Part shown: positions 1 through 7,643 of the stretch, piece by piece
Layout of the letters: each line of letters begins with the position of its first letter
How positions within the stretch are numbered: position 1 is the first letter of the stretch
NCBI GenBank assembly: GCA_910584125.1
Contig: CAJTXU010000035.1
Coordinates: 1 to 26,655, forward strand
DNA: 26,655 nucleotides
DNA from: an uncultured Muribaculaceae bacterium
GTDB lineage: Bacteria; Bacteroidota; Bacteroidia; Bacteroidales; Muribaculaceae
Direction of reading: 5' to 3'
Made by a program: the position numbers and the translations under genes
The notes under the pieces: generated by a model
Seen by the model: the letters and a program-made list of their open reading frames with translations, nothing else
What the model was told of the DNA's origin: nothing
The model's database searches: none

Positions 1-1990
1 GCCACCAGAAGGCGTTGATGCGGTTTCAATTCACGCGCCCGCGTGGGGCGCGACGGTCCGCGCGTAGACCTTGGTCTCACCGTTGTCGTTTCAATTCACG
101 CGCCCGCGTGGGGCGCGACCGCCGTCTGCGCGTAGACCTTTTTCTCCGCACCGTCGTTTCAATTCACGCGCCCGCGTGGGGCGCGACCGGGGGATAAAAA
201 CGCAAGAAGCACTGAACAAACAGTTTCAATTCACGCGCCCGCGTGGGGCGCGACGTGCCATGCGGAGAGCCGCATCAGCGCAAAGTTCGGGTTTCAATTC
301 ACGCGCCCGCGTGGGGCGCGACCTCGAGAGGGATTAGAATGCGGATCGAGATGTCGTTTCAATTCACGCGCCCGCGTGGGGCGCGACAATACTTCCTGGC
401 CAAGGTTAACTTCATTCAGCTGTTTCAATTCACGCGCCCGCGTGGGGCGCGACGGCAACGGCCTGCAAAGTGCTGGACGCGGAGCGCAGTTTCAATTCAC
501 GCGCCCGCGTGGGGCGCGACACGCAATCGGCAGGTTGGTGCGGAAAGACATATCGCGGTTTCAATTCACGCGCCCGCGTGGGGCGCGACGGTGTTGAGAG
601 GCGTTGGGTGGTAGATGTTGACACGTTTCAATTCACGCGCCCGCGTGGGGCGCGACTTGCCGCTGAACGCGTGATTCGCAACTGACAAAGCGTTTCAATT
701 CACGCGCCCGCGTGGGGCGCGACATTTGAGGCCGTCGGACTGACCGACAGAATATCCCGTTTCAATTCACGCGCCCGCGTGGGGCGCGACACTCCTTCGG
801 GGGAGTCTAAACCGTGTTAGGCCCGTTTCAATTCACGCGCCCGCGTGGGGCGCGACGTTCTTGACAACAACTTCTTCGCAAATCCCGAATGGTTTCAATT
901 CACGCGCCCGCGTGGGGCGCGACTTATCCTGATGTCCTCGAGCGATTCGCATGAGCGGTTTCAATTCACGCGCCCGCGTGGGGCGCGACGACGTGGACGT
1001 CATCGTCGAGCATCATGAGGTCTCCGTTTCAATTCACGCGCCCGCGTGGGGCGCGACATGCCGAGGGCGCGGACTCCACGCTGTACGAAAAGTTTCAATT
1101 CACGCGCCCGCGTGGGGCGCGACACCTCCCATCCGGATCCCTTGACACGCTTTTTGACGTTTCAATTCACGCGCCCGCGTGGGGCGCGACGGGATTCTTC
1201 GGGAGTCCTTGAAGCTGCCCCTTGTTGTTTCAATTCACGCGCCCGCGTGGGGCGCGACGTGATTATTCAAGCGAACTATATAACGAATTCAAAGTTTCAA
1301 TTCACGCGCCCGCGTGGGGCGCGACTTCAGATGATGTGAACTTTAACAGGGTTAGCAACGTTTCAATTCACGCGCCCGCGTGGGGCGCGACTGAAATTTC
1401 CAGGCAGATGGGTGTCAATATTCAGTTTCAATTCACGCGCCCGCGTGGGGCGCGACCAAGGCCGCCCAAAATCGCTTTCTTCATATCGGTGTTTCAATTC
1501 ACGCGCCCGCGTGGGGCGCGACCCCTTCGGGGCGAGGTTGTATAACTCTAAAACTCGTTTCAATTCACGCGCCCGCGTGGGGCGCGACAGATGTTGCATA
1601 TTATACTGGTGAATTTGTTTATCGTTTCAATTCACGCGCCCGCGTGGGGCGCGACCTCATGTTTCTCGTCATATTTCGGGACAAGGGGATGTTTCAATTC
1701 ACGCGCCCGCGTGGGGCGCGACGGGCAATTTTGTAATTGCCCGCTTGATTTTTAAGGTTTCAATTCACGCGCCCGCGTGGGGCGCGACCCGGCGCTCCTT
1801 GTACTTCATGTAGCACGAAATCCAGTTTCAATTCACGCGCCCGCGTGGGGCGCGACCCCACCTCCAAAGTCAAACCAATAAACCACGAGATGTTTCAATT
1901 CACGCGCCCGCGTGGGGCGCGACCCGGTTGAGCTGATGCAGGATATAGCGAAGAACCAGTTTCAATTCACGCGCCCGCGTGGGGCGCGAC
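1..1990 (-). CRISPR. Type I-C CRISPR array, 30 repeats, truncated by left window edge
   Basis: Thirty copies of one 32-nt repeat are visible, the first at 23-54 and the last at 1959-1990. On the plus strand each begins GTTTCAATTCACGC and ends GGGGCGCGAC, and I see no base differences among them. They enclose 29 complete spacers of 33-37 nt, plus 22 nt of a thirtieth spacer at 1-22, so the array continues to the left. On the minus strand the repeat starts GTCGCGCC and ends ATTGAAAC, the usual I-C orientation. It folds as GCGCCC/GGGCGC around CACGC, leaving about 11 nt (TGAATTGAAAC) as the crRNA 5' handle expected from Cas5d cleavage. The cas operon reads in the same direction and ends 235 bp away, so 1959-1990 is the leader-proximal (newest) end and the left side is oldest. 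Reading frames crossing the array are repeat artefacts. Confidence 0.99.
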
Positions 1991-2225
1991 ACCAGACCTC
2001 AGAACCATTTCATTTTTGGGTTCTTAGAGGCTTGTAGACGCGAAGTTAATAATTTATATCTAACTTTGCAACAATTTAAGTTTGCTTTTTAATCTAACTT
2101 CTTAAAAATCAATAGGTGCGAATGCTTCGGTTTTTACTGCATCACTTCCTCTTCGCATCTTTGTCATCTAAAGAGTGACTATTTGTTGTATTAACTATAT
2201 ATCTTAATCATCGTGGAGAGACCGC
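1991..2225 (-). promoter_or_regulatory. CRISPR leader
   Basis: This 235-bp AT-rich stretch lies between the last repeat and the cas2 stop and contains no plausible gene. Its position and composition make it the leader from which the array is transcribed on the minus strand and next to which new spacers are inserted. It contains an imperfect inverted repeat close to the first repeat (1997-2030), a 9-bp direct repeat (2058-2066 and 2092-2100), and a distal inverted repeat TGCGAA/TTCGCA (2117-2122 and 2152-2157). I could not find a convincing minus-strand promoter of the Bacteroidota type in it, so the start of pre-crRNA transcription is unresolved. Confidence 0.85.
1997..2030. repeat. Inverted repeat at the leader-repeat junction
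   Basis: CCTCAGAACC at 1997-2006 pairs with GGTTCT (2019-2024) and GAGG (2027-2030), with a two-base TA bulge and a 12-nt loop. It begins six bases from the first CRISPR repeat, where leader-anchoring sequences for Cas1-Cas2 integration are expected. The function is inferred from position only. Confidence 0.55.
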
Positions 2226-2516
2226 TTATACGATAAGCTCTCCATCCATGTCGAACGACGTCTTTTGTCCAAGATACTCTATCTTGTTCTTGTAGTTGTT
2301 GCCCATCCGGTAGATGCGTATGGAGTCATTATCAGAGTCAATTAGCTCATTCAATGCCGCCTTGAATCTTACGAAGTCAGACTCGGGCAAATTGCACTCG
2401 AAGACTGAGTTCTGAACCCGCTGACCATGATTCTTGCAGCACTTCGCCACCTGCCGTAGGCGCTTGGTGCCTCCCTCTTCGCTCGTATTGACATCGTATG
2501 TCACAAGAATATACAT
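2226..2516 (-). CDS. cas2: CRISPR-associated endonuclease Cas2 (type I-C)
   Basis: This 96-residue protein starts MYILVTYDVN, the first beta strand of the Cas2 ferredoxin-like fold, with the conserved metal-site aspartate at residue 8. The segment RVQNSVFECNL and the closing IEYLGQKTSFD are also typical of I-C Cas2. Cas2 dimers bridge two Cas1 dimers and form the scaffold of the spacer integrase. It is the last gene of the operon, 11 nt after cas1 and immediately before the leader. Length and start agree with the family. Confidence 0.97.
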   Translation of the reverse strand: MYILVTYDVNTSEEGGTKRLRQVAKCCKNHGQRVQNSVFECNLPESDFVRFKAALNELIDSDNDSIRIYRMGNNYKNKIEYLGQKTSFDMDGELIV

Positions 2517-2527
2517 ATTTACTTTTT

Positions 2528-3577
2528 TTATTTTGAGAAAAATACAGGATAGTCATCTATATCTCCCCGAAGGTATCGTGCCATAAGCAGGGCCTGGAGG
2601 TGTGGCAACAATCCTATTGGAGCCTTTTCATTAAGGTAAGGATGAATAATCTCTTTCTTCTTTCTCGTCTGCCACGCCGCGAGAAACTTCTTCCGCCCTT
2701 GTTCGGTCAGAACCACCCCCATCGAACCATCGTCTCCCGTCTCGGTATGTTGCAGAAAATCTTTCGAAGTAATCTGGCGGTTGTTGATCATCGACAGGAC
2801 ATGCCTGTCCACAATATATGATCGTAATTCCTCCATCATGTCAAGAGCCATGGATTGGCGTCCGGATCTCGGACTATGCATGAATCCAATGGAGGCATCC
2901 AGGCCGACACCCTCAAGGGCCGCCGTGCAATCAGCCGCAAGAAGAGAATACCCGAATGAAAGCATGGCGTTGACTGGGTCTGTCGGGGGACGCCTGTTGC
3001 GGTTTGTGAAGACCATTCCTGTGTCTCCGCTAAGTATCAGACTTGAAAAGACACTGAAATATAAAGCGCTACTTTCTCCTTCTATCCCACGCAAGGTCTC
3101 GGCCGAATCAGCAATCAATGCCCGCTTTATGCGCCATTTTAATTGCTCCGAAACTTGTTCGACCCGGCTTTTATCCTTATGGTCTGGATAGTCTCTGACA
3201 AATCTTCTTAATGCGACTCTCGAATTATAGATTTTTCCAGAGACTGTGACATTGGCAAGATGCAGTGCGAAATCCTTGTCTCTGAATTTTTCATACTGAT
3301 TTATTCTCAACACCACATTGCCTTTTGTCGGTCCCTGAATCCGAGATATGAATCTTCCAATGGGTGAATAGAAAGACAGCGCGACGCCATGATCAACACA
3401 TAGTCGCATCACACCCGGACTCGCTCCCTGATATCCGAATGTTAAGATGGCTTCCAAGTTCTGAATCGGAATACGAAACAATTCCTTGCCCTGATTCGAT
3501 ACCACGACGTTAGTGCCGTCTTTGCTCAGATATGAATCAGGTGTGGTGACATATAGAGTGTTAAGTAGTCTCTTCAT
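2528..3577 (-). CDS. cas1: CRISPR-associated integrase Cas1 (type I-C)
   Basis: The 349-residue product opens MKRLLNTLYVTT, as Cas1c proteins do. The catalytic alpha-helical domain carries the metal ligands in order: Glu166 in GIEGESSALYF, His234 in GFMHSPRSGR and Asp246 in ALDMMEELR. Cas1 integrates prespacers at the leader-repeat junction together with Cas2, and in I-C systems Cas4 selects PAM-bearing ends. The gene overlaps the end of cas4 by 17 nt, indicating translational coupling. All expected motifs are intact, so the adaptation module is probably functional. Confidence 0.98.
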   Translation of the reverse strand: MKRLLNTLYVTTPDSYLSKDGTNVVVSNQGKELFRIPIQNLEAILTFGYQGASPGVMRLCVDHGVALSFYSPIGRFISRIQGPTKGNVVLRINQYEKFRDKDFALHLANVTVSGKIYNSRVALRRFVRDYPDHKDKSRVEQVSEQLKWRIKRALIADSAETLRGIEGESSALYFSVFSSLILSGDTGMVFTNRNRRPPTDPVNAMLSFGYSLLAADCTAALEGVGLDASIGFMHSPRSGRQSMALDMMEELRSYIVDRHVLSMINNRQITSKDFLQHTETGDDGSMGVVLTEQGRKKFLAAWQTRKKKEIIHPYLNEKAPIGLLPHLQALLMARYLRGDIDDYPVFFSK

Positions 3578-4244
3578 TCAAAGTCTCTTTAATATATCTG
3601 CTGGCTTTCATATTTCTCAATTGAGGCTGGCATAGCTCCAGCAGAGAGCATGAGCGACATCCTTTGTTCTTTTTCGCTTCAGGAGTAGAGGAAGTTTCGG
3701 TCAGGCGATGCATTTGTGACGAAAGCGACTTTACCTTTTCTCTTAGCACTTCGTCAATATCAAAATATTCGCGATGTCTCTCTTCCCAATAGAATATGGC
3801 TCCGCGGCTGATGTCGACGCCGAGCATTTCCTCGAGTATCATGCTCTGGGCCGCTACCTGCACTCTGTCGCAATCCGATGTTTTTCTTACGCCCCTCTTG
3901 TATTCTATCGGCAATACCTCGAATTTTCTGCTCTTCAGCAATGCCCGTTTGCCACGAGGGGCACCTTCGTGAGGAATGATCTCCACGATGTCGGCTGCGC
4001 CGCTTAGCCCAAGCGTTTTTGAGGAGAGCCGAAGGCTCCGGAGTATAACGATATCCCGGCCGTTGTTGTCGCGCGCGTATGGGTCATCACATCTTTTGTG
4101 CAGAAGTTCGCCCTCTGAAGTCAGGTGGTTGTCATTCCATTGTCCTTCGACATGTATTAGCGCCCATTGTCGGGGGCAATACATGAAGTGTTGGATTCCG
4201 GAGAGTTGCAACATCTCCTCTTCTTCATATTCTTTTCTCTTCAT
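3561..4244 (-). CDS. cas4: CRISPR-associated exonuclease Cas4 (type I-C)
   Basis: This 227-residue protein has the Cas4 iron-sulfur cysteines: Cys23 (YCPRQ) and Cys196, Cys199 and Cys205 (GCRSCSLLELCQP). Its RecB-like nuclease residues are Asp85 (GAADIVE), Glu114 and Lys116 (PIEYKRG), followed by a glutamine motif near 133. Cas4 trims prespacers and enforces PAM choice with Cas1-Cas2. The chosen start gives an acidic N-terminal extension (MKRKEYEEEE); Met11 (MLQLSG) is a possible alternative start, closer to the usual Cas4 N terminus. It is separated from cas7 by 116 bp, the widest gap in the operon, and overlaps cas1. Confidence 0.97.
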   Translation of the reverse strand: MKRKEYEEEEMLQLSGIQHFMYCPRQWALIHVEGQWNDNHLTSEGELLHKRCDDPYARDNNGRDIVILRSLRLSSKTLGLSGAADIVEIIPHEGAPRGKRALLKSRKFEVLPIEYKRGVRKTSDCDRVQVAAQSMILEEMLGVDISRGAIFYWEERHREYFDIDEVLREKVKSLSSQMHRLTETSSTPEAKKNKGCRSCSLLELCQPQLRNMKASRYIKETLNEETT

Positions 4245-4276
4245 TGCGTTTGGTTTTCGACGTTTTTATACAACCC

Positions 4277-4309
4277 GGTACCGGAAGCTTGTTGCCAAAT
4301 CCCGGTACC
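4277..4309 (-). repeat. Inverted repeat in the cas7-cas4 gap
   Basis: GGTACCGG at 4277-4284 and CCGGTACC at 4302-4309 are perfect 8-bp inverted copies around a 17-nt loop. The same block can be read as two direct copies of CCCGGTACC (4274-4282 and 4301-4309). No T-tract follows on the minus strand, so it is not a standard terminator. An RNA hairpin or a protein site are the alternatives. Confidence 0.6.
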
Positions 4310-4360
4310 AGGTGCTTATGTTCAGTATCAGTTTGCTACAGGTTTTTGCTGAATTGCCTG

Positions 4361-5209
4361 TCAGATTATCTCGATGACCTTGACTTCCTGCGGCAGACCT
4401 GTCTCGTCTATGTTTATCTCATAGTCATTGAAGCTGCGTGCCACCTTGCTTTCGTCCTTGCGGGAGATCTTCACAAGGTCGAAGAGCTTGTTGGCCTGAG
4501 CGTTGCCGAGCTTAGAGGAATGCTCGAAGACAATCAGCTTTCGGGCCGACATGAGTCCGCGGGCTGCCGAGCGGTCGTTGTCAAACATGTTCTTGAGCGC
4601 CGTCCAGAAGAGTTTCAGGTCATCTTCCGAGAAACCTGTCTGTTCAGCCAGATTGGCAGAAATGAATCCGTGGGCCACATACAGGCCGTAAGGCACTGTC
4701 GCCTTGCGTCCTATCGTCTTCTCCTTCGCTTTGTCGGACTCTTTAGTGACGGCCATGCGGGTGATTGCATTATCCACCGCATTGATAGGATCGACCGAGC
4801 GCGCGAACGTAAGCTGGATTGGTCCGCGCACCTGGCCCTGCTTTTCCTTTGTTGCGATGACGGCGCCGAAAGCGCGGATGTCGTAGTACTTGCCGCACAG
4901 CACTTTCTTTGCTGTTTCCTTTGTCTTGTCTTTGGGAGCCGCCTTCACTTCCTCCGTCTTATAGACGTCCTCGACGCGGTTATCGAGCACTGCGGCTTCC
5001 TGAATGAAAATCCCGTATCCCTCTTCTCCTTTCTTTGCGACGTCTACAAAGTTACGTACCTTACGTTTCAGGCATACGTCTGTGACCAGACCGTTTCCTG
5101 TCTCCGAGTCCACTCTTGGAAGATTTGCTGCGTCAGGATCTCCGTTGGGGTTGCCGTCCTGCACGTCGAAGACGTAGACGAAATCGTATCTTTTCTTTAT
5201 GGGTTCCAT
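4361..5209 (-). CDS. cas7c: Cascade backbone subunit Cas7c (Csd2)
   Basis: The 282-residue product begins with the diagnostic Csd2 segment: YVFDVQDGNPNGDPDAANLP, then PRVDSETGNGLVTDVCLKRKV. Several Cas7 copies coat the crRNA spacer in the I-C Cascade and hold the target strand. It sits 20 nt downstream of cas8c, so it is probably translated from the same message. The C-terminal half ends DETGLPQEVKVIEII, as full-length homologues do, and length is normal for the family. No damage is seen. Confidence 0.97.
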   Translation of the reverse strand: MEPIKKRYDFVYVFDVQDGNPNGDPDAANLPRVDSETGNGLVTDVCLKRKVRNFVDVAKKGEEGYGIFIQEAAVLDNRVEDVYKTEEVKAAPKDKTKETAKKVLCGKYYDIRAFGAVIATKEKQGQVRGPIQLTFARSVDPINAVDNAITRMAVTKESDKAKEKTIGRKATVPYGLYVAHGFISANLAEQTGFSEDDLKLFWTALKNMFDNDRSAARGLMSARKLIVFEHSSKLGNAQANKLFDLVKISRKDESKVARSFNDYEINIDETGLPQEVKVIEII

Positions 5210-5229
5210 AGATTTGGTTTTAAAGTGAT

Positions 5230-5589
5230 TTATTCCTTATCTTCTTTTTTTGTGAAAAAATCCGAGCGCTGCTGATAATAGCCTATGAAGAAGCACCCTT
5301 GGTCGCCAAGGTCAAGATGGGCCGGGAAGCCGGAGGCGGGAAGCTTGTCGATGATCTCCTGCTTGAGTTTCTCGAAGTATATGCGTTGTCTCTCCGAGGC
5401 CACTTTCTCCGTGTGGTGGATGGTAAGATTGAGCATCGCCGGAAATACAATACTCGGGGTCGCGGATGCCGCCGCCATGTAGCGGGTACGGATGGAGTCT
5501 CCGCTTTTGGCCACTTCCTGGACGTGCTCGAGCACTGCCGCGAGTCGACCGCAGAGGTAGCCTACGTTTGTACTTTCTTTGTCTAACAT
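5230..5589 (-). CDS. cas11c: Probable internally translated small subunit Cas11c
   Basis: In type I-C systems the small subunit Cas11 is made from an internal start inside cas8c; this is established for the Desulfovibrio vulgaris system. Here an in-frame ATG at 5589 would give 119 residues starting MLDKESTNVGYLCGRL, exactly at the edge of the helical C-terminal domain. The bases before it on the coding strand (ACCAATAAGTAAAATG) are A-rich without a Shine-Dalgarno, the context Bacteroidota ribosomes favour, and contrast with the rest of the gene. The size matches known Cas11c. No expression data are available, so the exact start is an inference. Confidence 0.6.
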   Translation of the reverse strand: MLDKESTNVGYLCGRLAAVLEHVQEVAKSGDSIRTRYMAAASATPSIVFPAMLNLTIHHTEKVASERQRIYFEKLKQEIIDKLPASGFPAHLDLGDQGCFFIGYYQQRSDFFTKKEDKE

Positions 5590-6939
5590 TTTACTTATTG
5601 GTTTTATGTTATGGTTGTTTCTGTTATGCCGGTTGAGGTATGCCTTAAGGATTGAGGCACGCCCGATGCTTACCGACATATCGCTGACTTCCGCCCGAAT
5701 TCTCTCTAGTGCACACGTATATAGCTGGTAAGGATATGGCGTCCCGTTTATTATTGCATACATCACGGACTCCGCGAGATTGGGCAGCGAATCTGAGACT
5801 TTTCCTCCTAGGGTCACGTTGGAAAGCATCTGGGATATTCCCTTATATGGCTTTCTGTATTTCTCGGCCCGTGAATCGATAATCTCCATGTCTTCGAAAT
5901 GCATCAGTATTTTGCCTGCAAACTCTCTTAAAGACATGTCAGACCATGACACCACGGCTATTCTTCCTACATTCGGAGCGAGGCCAAGGATGTAGAATCT
6001 GTCGTCGAGCGTGGTCTTGATTTCTCCCGACCAAACACTCTTGAACATAGACTCCACTTTGCCGGCCTTCTCATTAGGGTCCTCTTTTTTGTCGGGATTG
6101 AAGAAGGCGAAGGTGCTTTCCTGCATTCTTTTTTCCGCTTCATTTTTCCCGTTGCCCCAGAAAAGAAATATCCGGTCACCGATACGCGCTTTGTTTTGGG
6201 AGTCAGGGCCGAGCATTGTCTTCAGGGCGGTGGAGTAGGCCGCTTCCGCTTCATCAGAAATGGGAGCGTTGTAGGCTTGTTCTTTCCCATAGGAATCATA
6301 TCCTGAATTAATCTGCATCCCGACCAGACCTGCTTTTGGCGAGCATCCTGGAATGGGAGTGGCAGTTGTCAATCTTACGATATGCCCCTTCTTTCCTGTG
6401 ACGAGACATACTCCTTCGGGCCCATCGTCAGCCGACTCGTCTTCTTCGTCACTGTACAGTTCTGTTTTCTCAGCGATGATCCGATCCTCTCCTTCAAGTC
6501 GAAACGAAAAGTTCATACTGTAGTCTTCCCGCACATTCTCAATCAGCGGATCTTTTGAAAAGGCCTCTTCGAGTTCCTCCTTAGGCTGGTCATAGAATCT
6601 GGAGAGAGCCTGTATCGATTCGTCTTCAGGATGCTTGGAGGCAATTTCCTGCACTTTAACCCTGAAGAGGTCGAAGCATTTCTTTTCCTTTTGATGGAAA
6701 CCGAGCACATACTTGCCATTGTCCCACAGGACATTTGACACCGGTGCGCTTGTACGTCCAACTCCTTTTTTGACGAGAAAGGAGGCTCCGCGGTTTTTGT
6801 CTTCTCTTGTTGATTCGAATCTTAGGAATCGCCCGTCATTGTCAATGATAATAATATAGGCGATATCCTTGATTTCCGTCCCGCGTTGCGGCAATGTGCC
6901 GACGTTGTGGTAGTAATCGTATAAAGCTTTAAGTATCAT
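5230..6939 (-). CDS. cas8c: Cascade large subunit Cas8c (Csd1)
   Basis: This 569-residue protein is recognised as Csd1/Cas8c from its N terminus (MILKALYDYYHN), the central VSWSDMSLREFAGKI region, and the C-terminal block GYLCGRLAAVLEHVQ, ASATPSIVFPAML, FPAHLDLGDQG and FIGYYQQRSDFF. Cas8c recognises the PAM and stabilises the R-loop. Its start overlaps the cas5c stop by 4 nt (ATGA). An acidic, probably disordered stretch (EEDESADDGPEG) lies near residue 165-175. The last fifth of the gene carries the embedded Cas11c coding region described separately. Confidence 0.96.
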   Translation of the reverse strand: MILKALYDYYHNVGTLPQRGTEIKDIAYIIIIDNDGRFLRFESTREDKNRGASFLVKKGVGRTSAPVSNVLWDNGKYVLGFHQKEKKCFDLFRVKVQEIASKHPEDESIQALSRFYDQPKEELEEAFSKDPLIENVREDYSMNFSFRLEGEDRIIAEKTELYSDEEDESADDGPEGVCLVTGKKGHIVRLTTATPIPGCSPKAGLVGMQINSGYDSYGKEQAYNAPISDEAEAAYSTALKTMLGPDSQNKARIGDRIFLFWGNGKNEAEKRMQESTFAFFNPDKKEDPNEKAGKVESMFKSVWSGEIKTTLDDRFYILGLAPNVGRIAVVSWSDMSLREFAGKILMHFEDMEIIDSRAEKYRKPYKGISQMLSNVTLGGKVSDSLPNLAESVMYAIINGTPYPYQLYTCALERIRAEVSDMSVSIGRASILKAYLNRHNRNNHNIKPISKMLDKESTNVGYLCGRLAAVLEHVQEVAKSGDSIRTRYMAAASATPSIVFPAMLNLTIHHTEKVASERQRIYFEKLKQEIIDKLPASGFPAHLDLGDQGCFFIGYYQQRSDFFTKKEDKE

Positions 6940-7625
6940 CTCAATATCTCCTTGCTGCCTATCGATGGCACTTCTATCACTCCGTTCTCCATACGAGCTC
7001 TGAAGAACATCGGCTCGATATTCTTAGGATCGCTGAAATTCATGTCGTAAAGCATTATGCCCAGGTCTTTGCTTTCCTGAAGAAGGTCGGGCGCTCCCTT
7101 TTCACCCTCATTGAGGAGTCGGAAGTATGCACTGCACTCACGGGTGCCGAGGTAGGGCATCGTGAAGCACTGCCCTTTGGATGCTCTTCGCTCAAACATC
7201 TCATAATATTTGCGTGGATTCTCATCTTGCATGACCGGGTGCTTCCCCTCTTTCTTACGGTCGCGTGGAGGAATGAATACCATCTTGGCATATATCCGGT
7301 ATTTCACATCGCGAAGCATCAGAGAGTTCTTTTGCTGCCGTTTTTCTGTTGCGATTATCGGCTGGGCGATCCCTTTACCAACCCCTATAGCTCCGACCTC
7401 ATTGCGCCGGATGGAAAACCAACGGATTGGGTTGACCACCTCGATTCTCGTTATCTCCCATCGGATGGCAGGTTTCCAGAATACGGCCTGGAAGATATTG
7501 CGTGCCGCCGAGGGAGTTATCACGTCATAGCTGACGCGTTCCACTTTCATCTCCGGACGTGTGAAGCATGCGAGGTCTCCCCACACTTCAAGTCCGAATT
7601 CCTTGTCGAAATACTCTTCAGTCAT
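6936..7625 (-). CDS. cas5c: Cas5c (Cas5d) crRNA endonuclease / Cascade subunit
   Basis: The 229-residue product has the family hallmark VWGDLACFTRPEMKVERVSY, then TPSAARNIFQAVFWKP and SIRRNEVGAIG, and later GQCFTMPYLGTREC. In I-C systems Cas5 replaces Cas6: it cuts the pre-crRNA repeat, keeps the 5' handle and joins Cascade. It lies 18 nt after cas3 and overlaps cas8c by 4 nt. As I align it from memory, the Tyr-Lys-His cleavage triad of the Bacillus halodurans enzyme corresponds here to Phe49, Lys139 and Tyr140, an unusual combination discussed in the findings. Confidence 0.96.
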   Translation of the reverse strand: MTEEYFDKEFGLEVWGDLACFTRPEMKVERVSYDVITPSAARNIFQAVFWKPAIRWEITRIEVVNPIRWFSIRRNEVGAIGVGKGIAQPIIATEKRQQKNSLMLRDVKYRIYAKMVFIPPRDRKKEGKHPVMQDENPRKYYEMFERRASKGQCFTMPYLGTRECSAYFRLLNEGEKGAPDLLQESKDLGIMLYDMNFSDPKNIEPMFFRARMENGVIEVPSIGSKEILR

Positions 7626-7643
7626 AAAGGTTTATGATTATTT

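Noticed and set aside
15..1612. Several open frames of 60-120 codons across the left 1.6 kb
   Set aside because: They are made of the 32-nt CRISPR repeat read in different frames (FQFTRPRGAR, FNSRARVGRD, VSIHAPAWGAT) and do not encode real proteins.
2061..2068. TAACTTTG in the leader, an exact plus-strand -7 match
   Set aside because: It points toward cas2 antisense, and the nearest TTG is 26 nt upstream. It also overlaps the ATCTAACTT repeat, so a promoter call is not supported.
4244..5275. A 343-codon plus-strand frame across cas7
   Set aside because: It lies antisense to cas7c, which has diagnostic Csd2 motifs. The Cys/Val/Leu-rich translation has no family resemblance.
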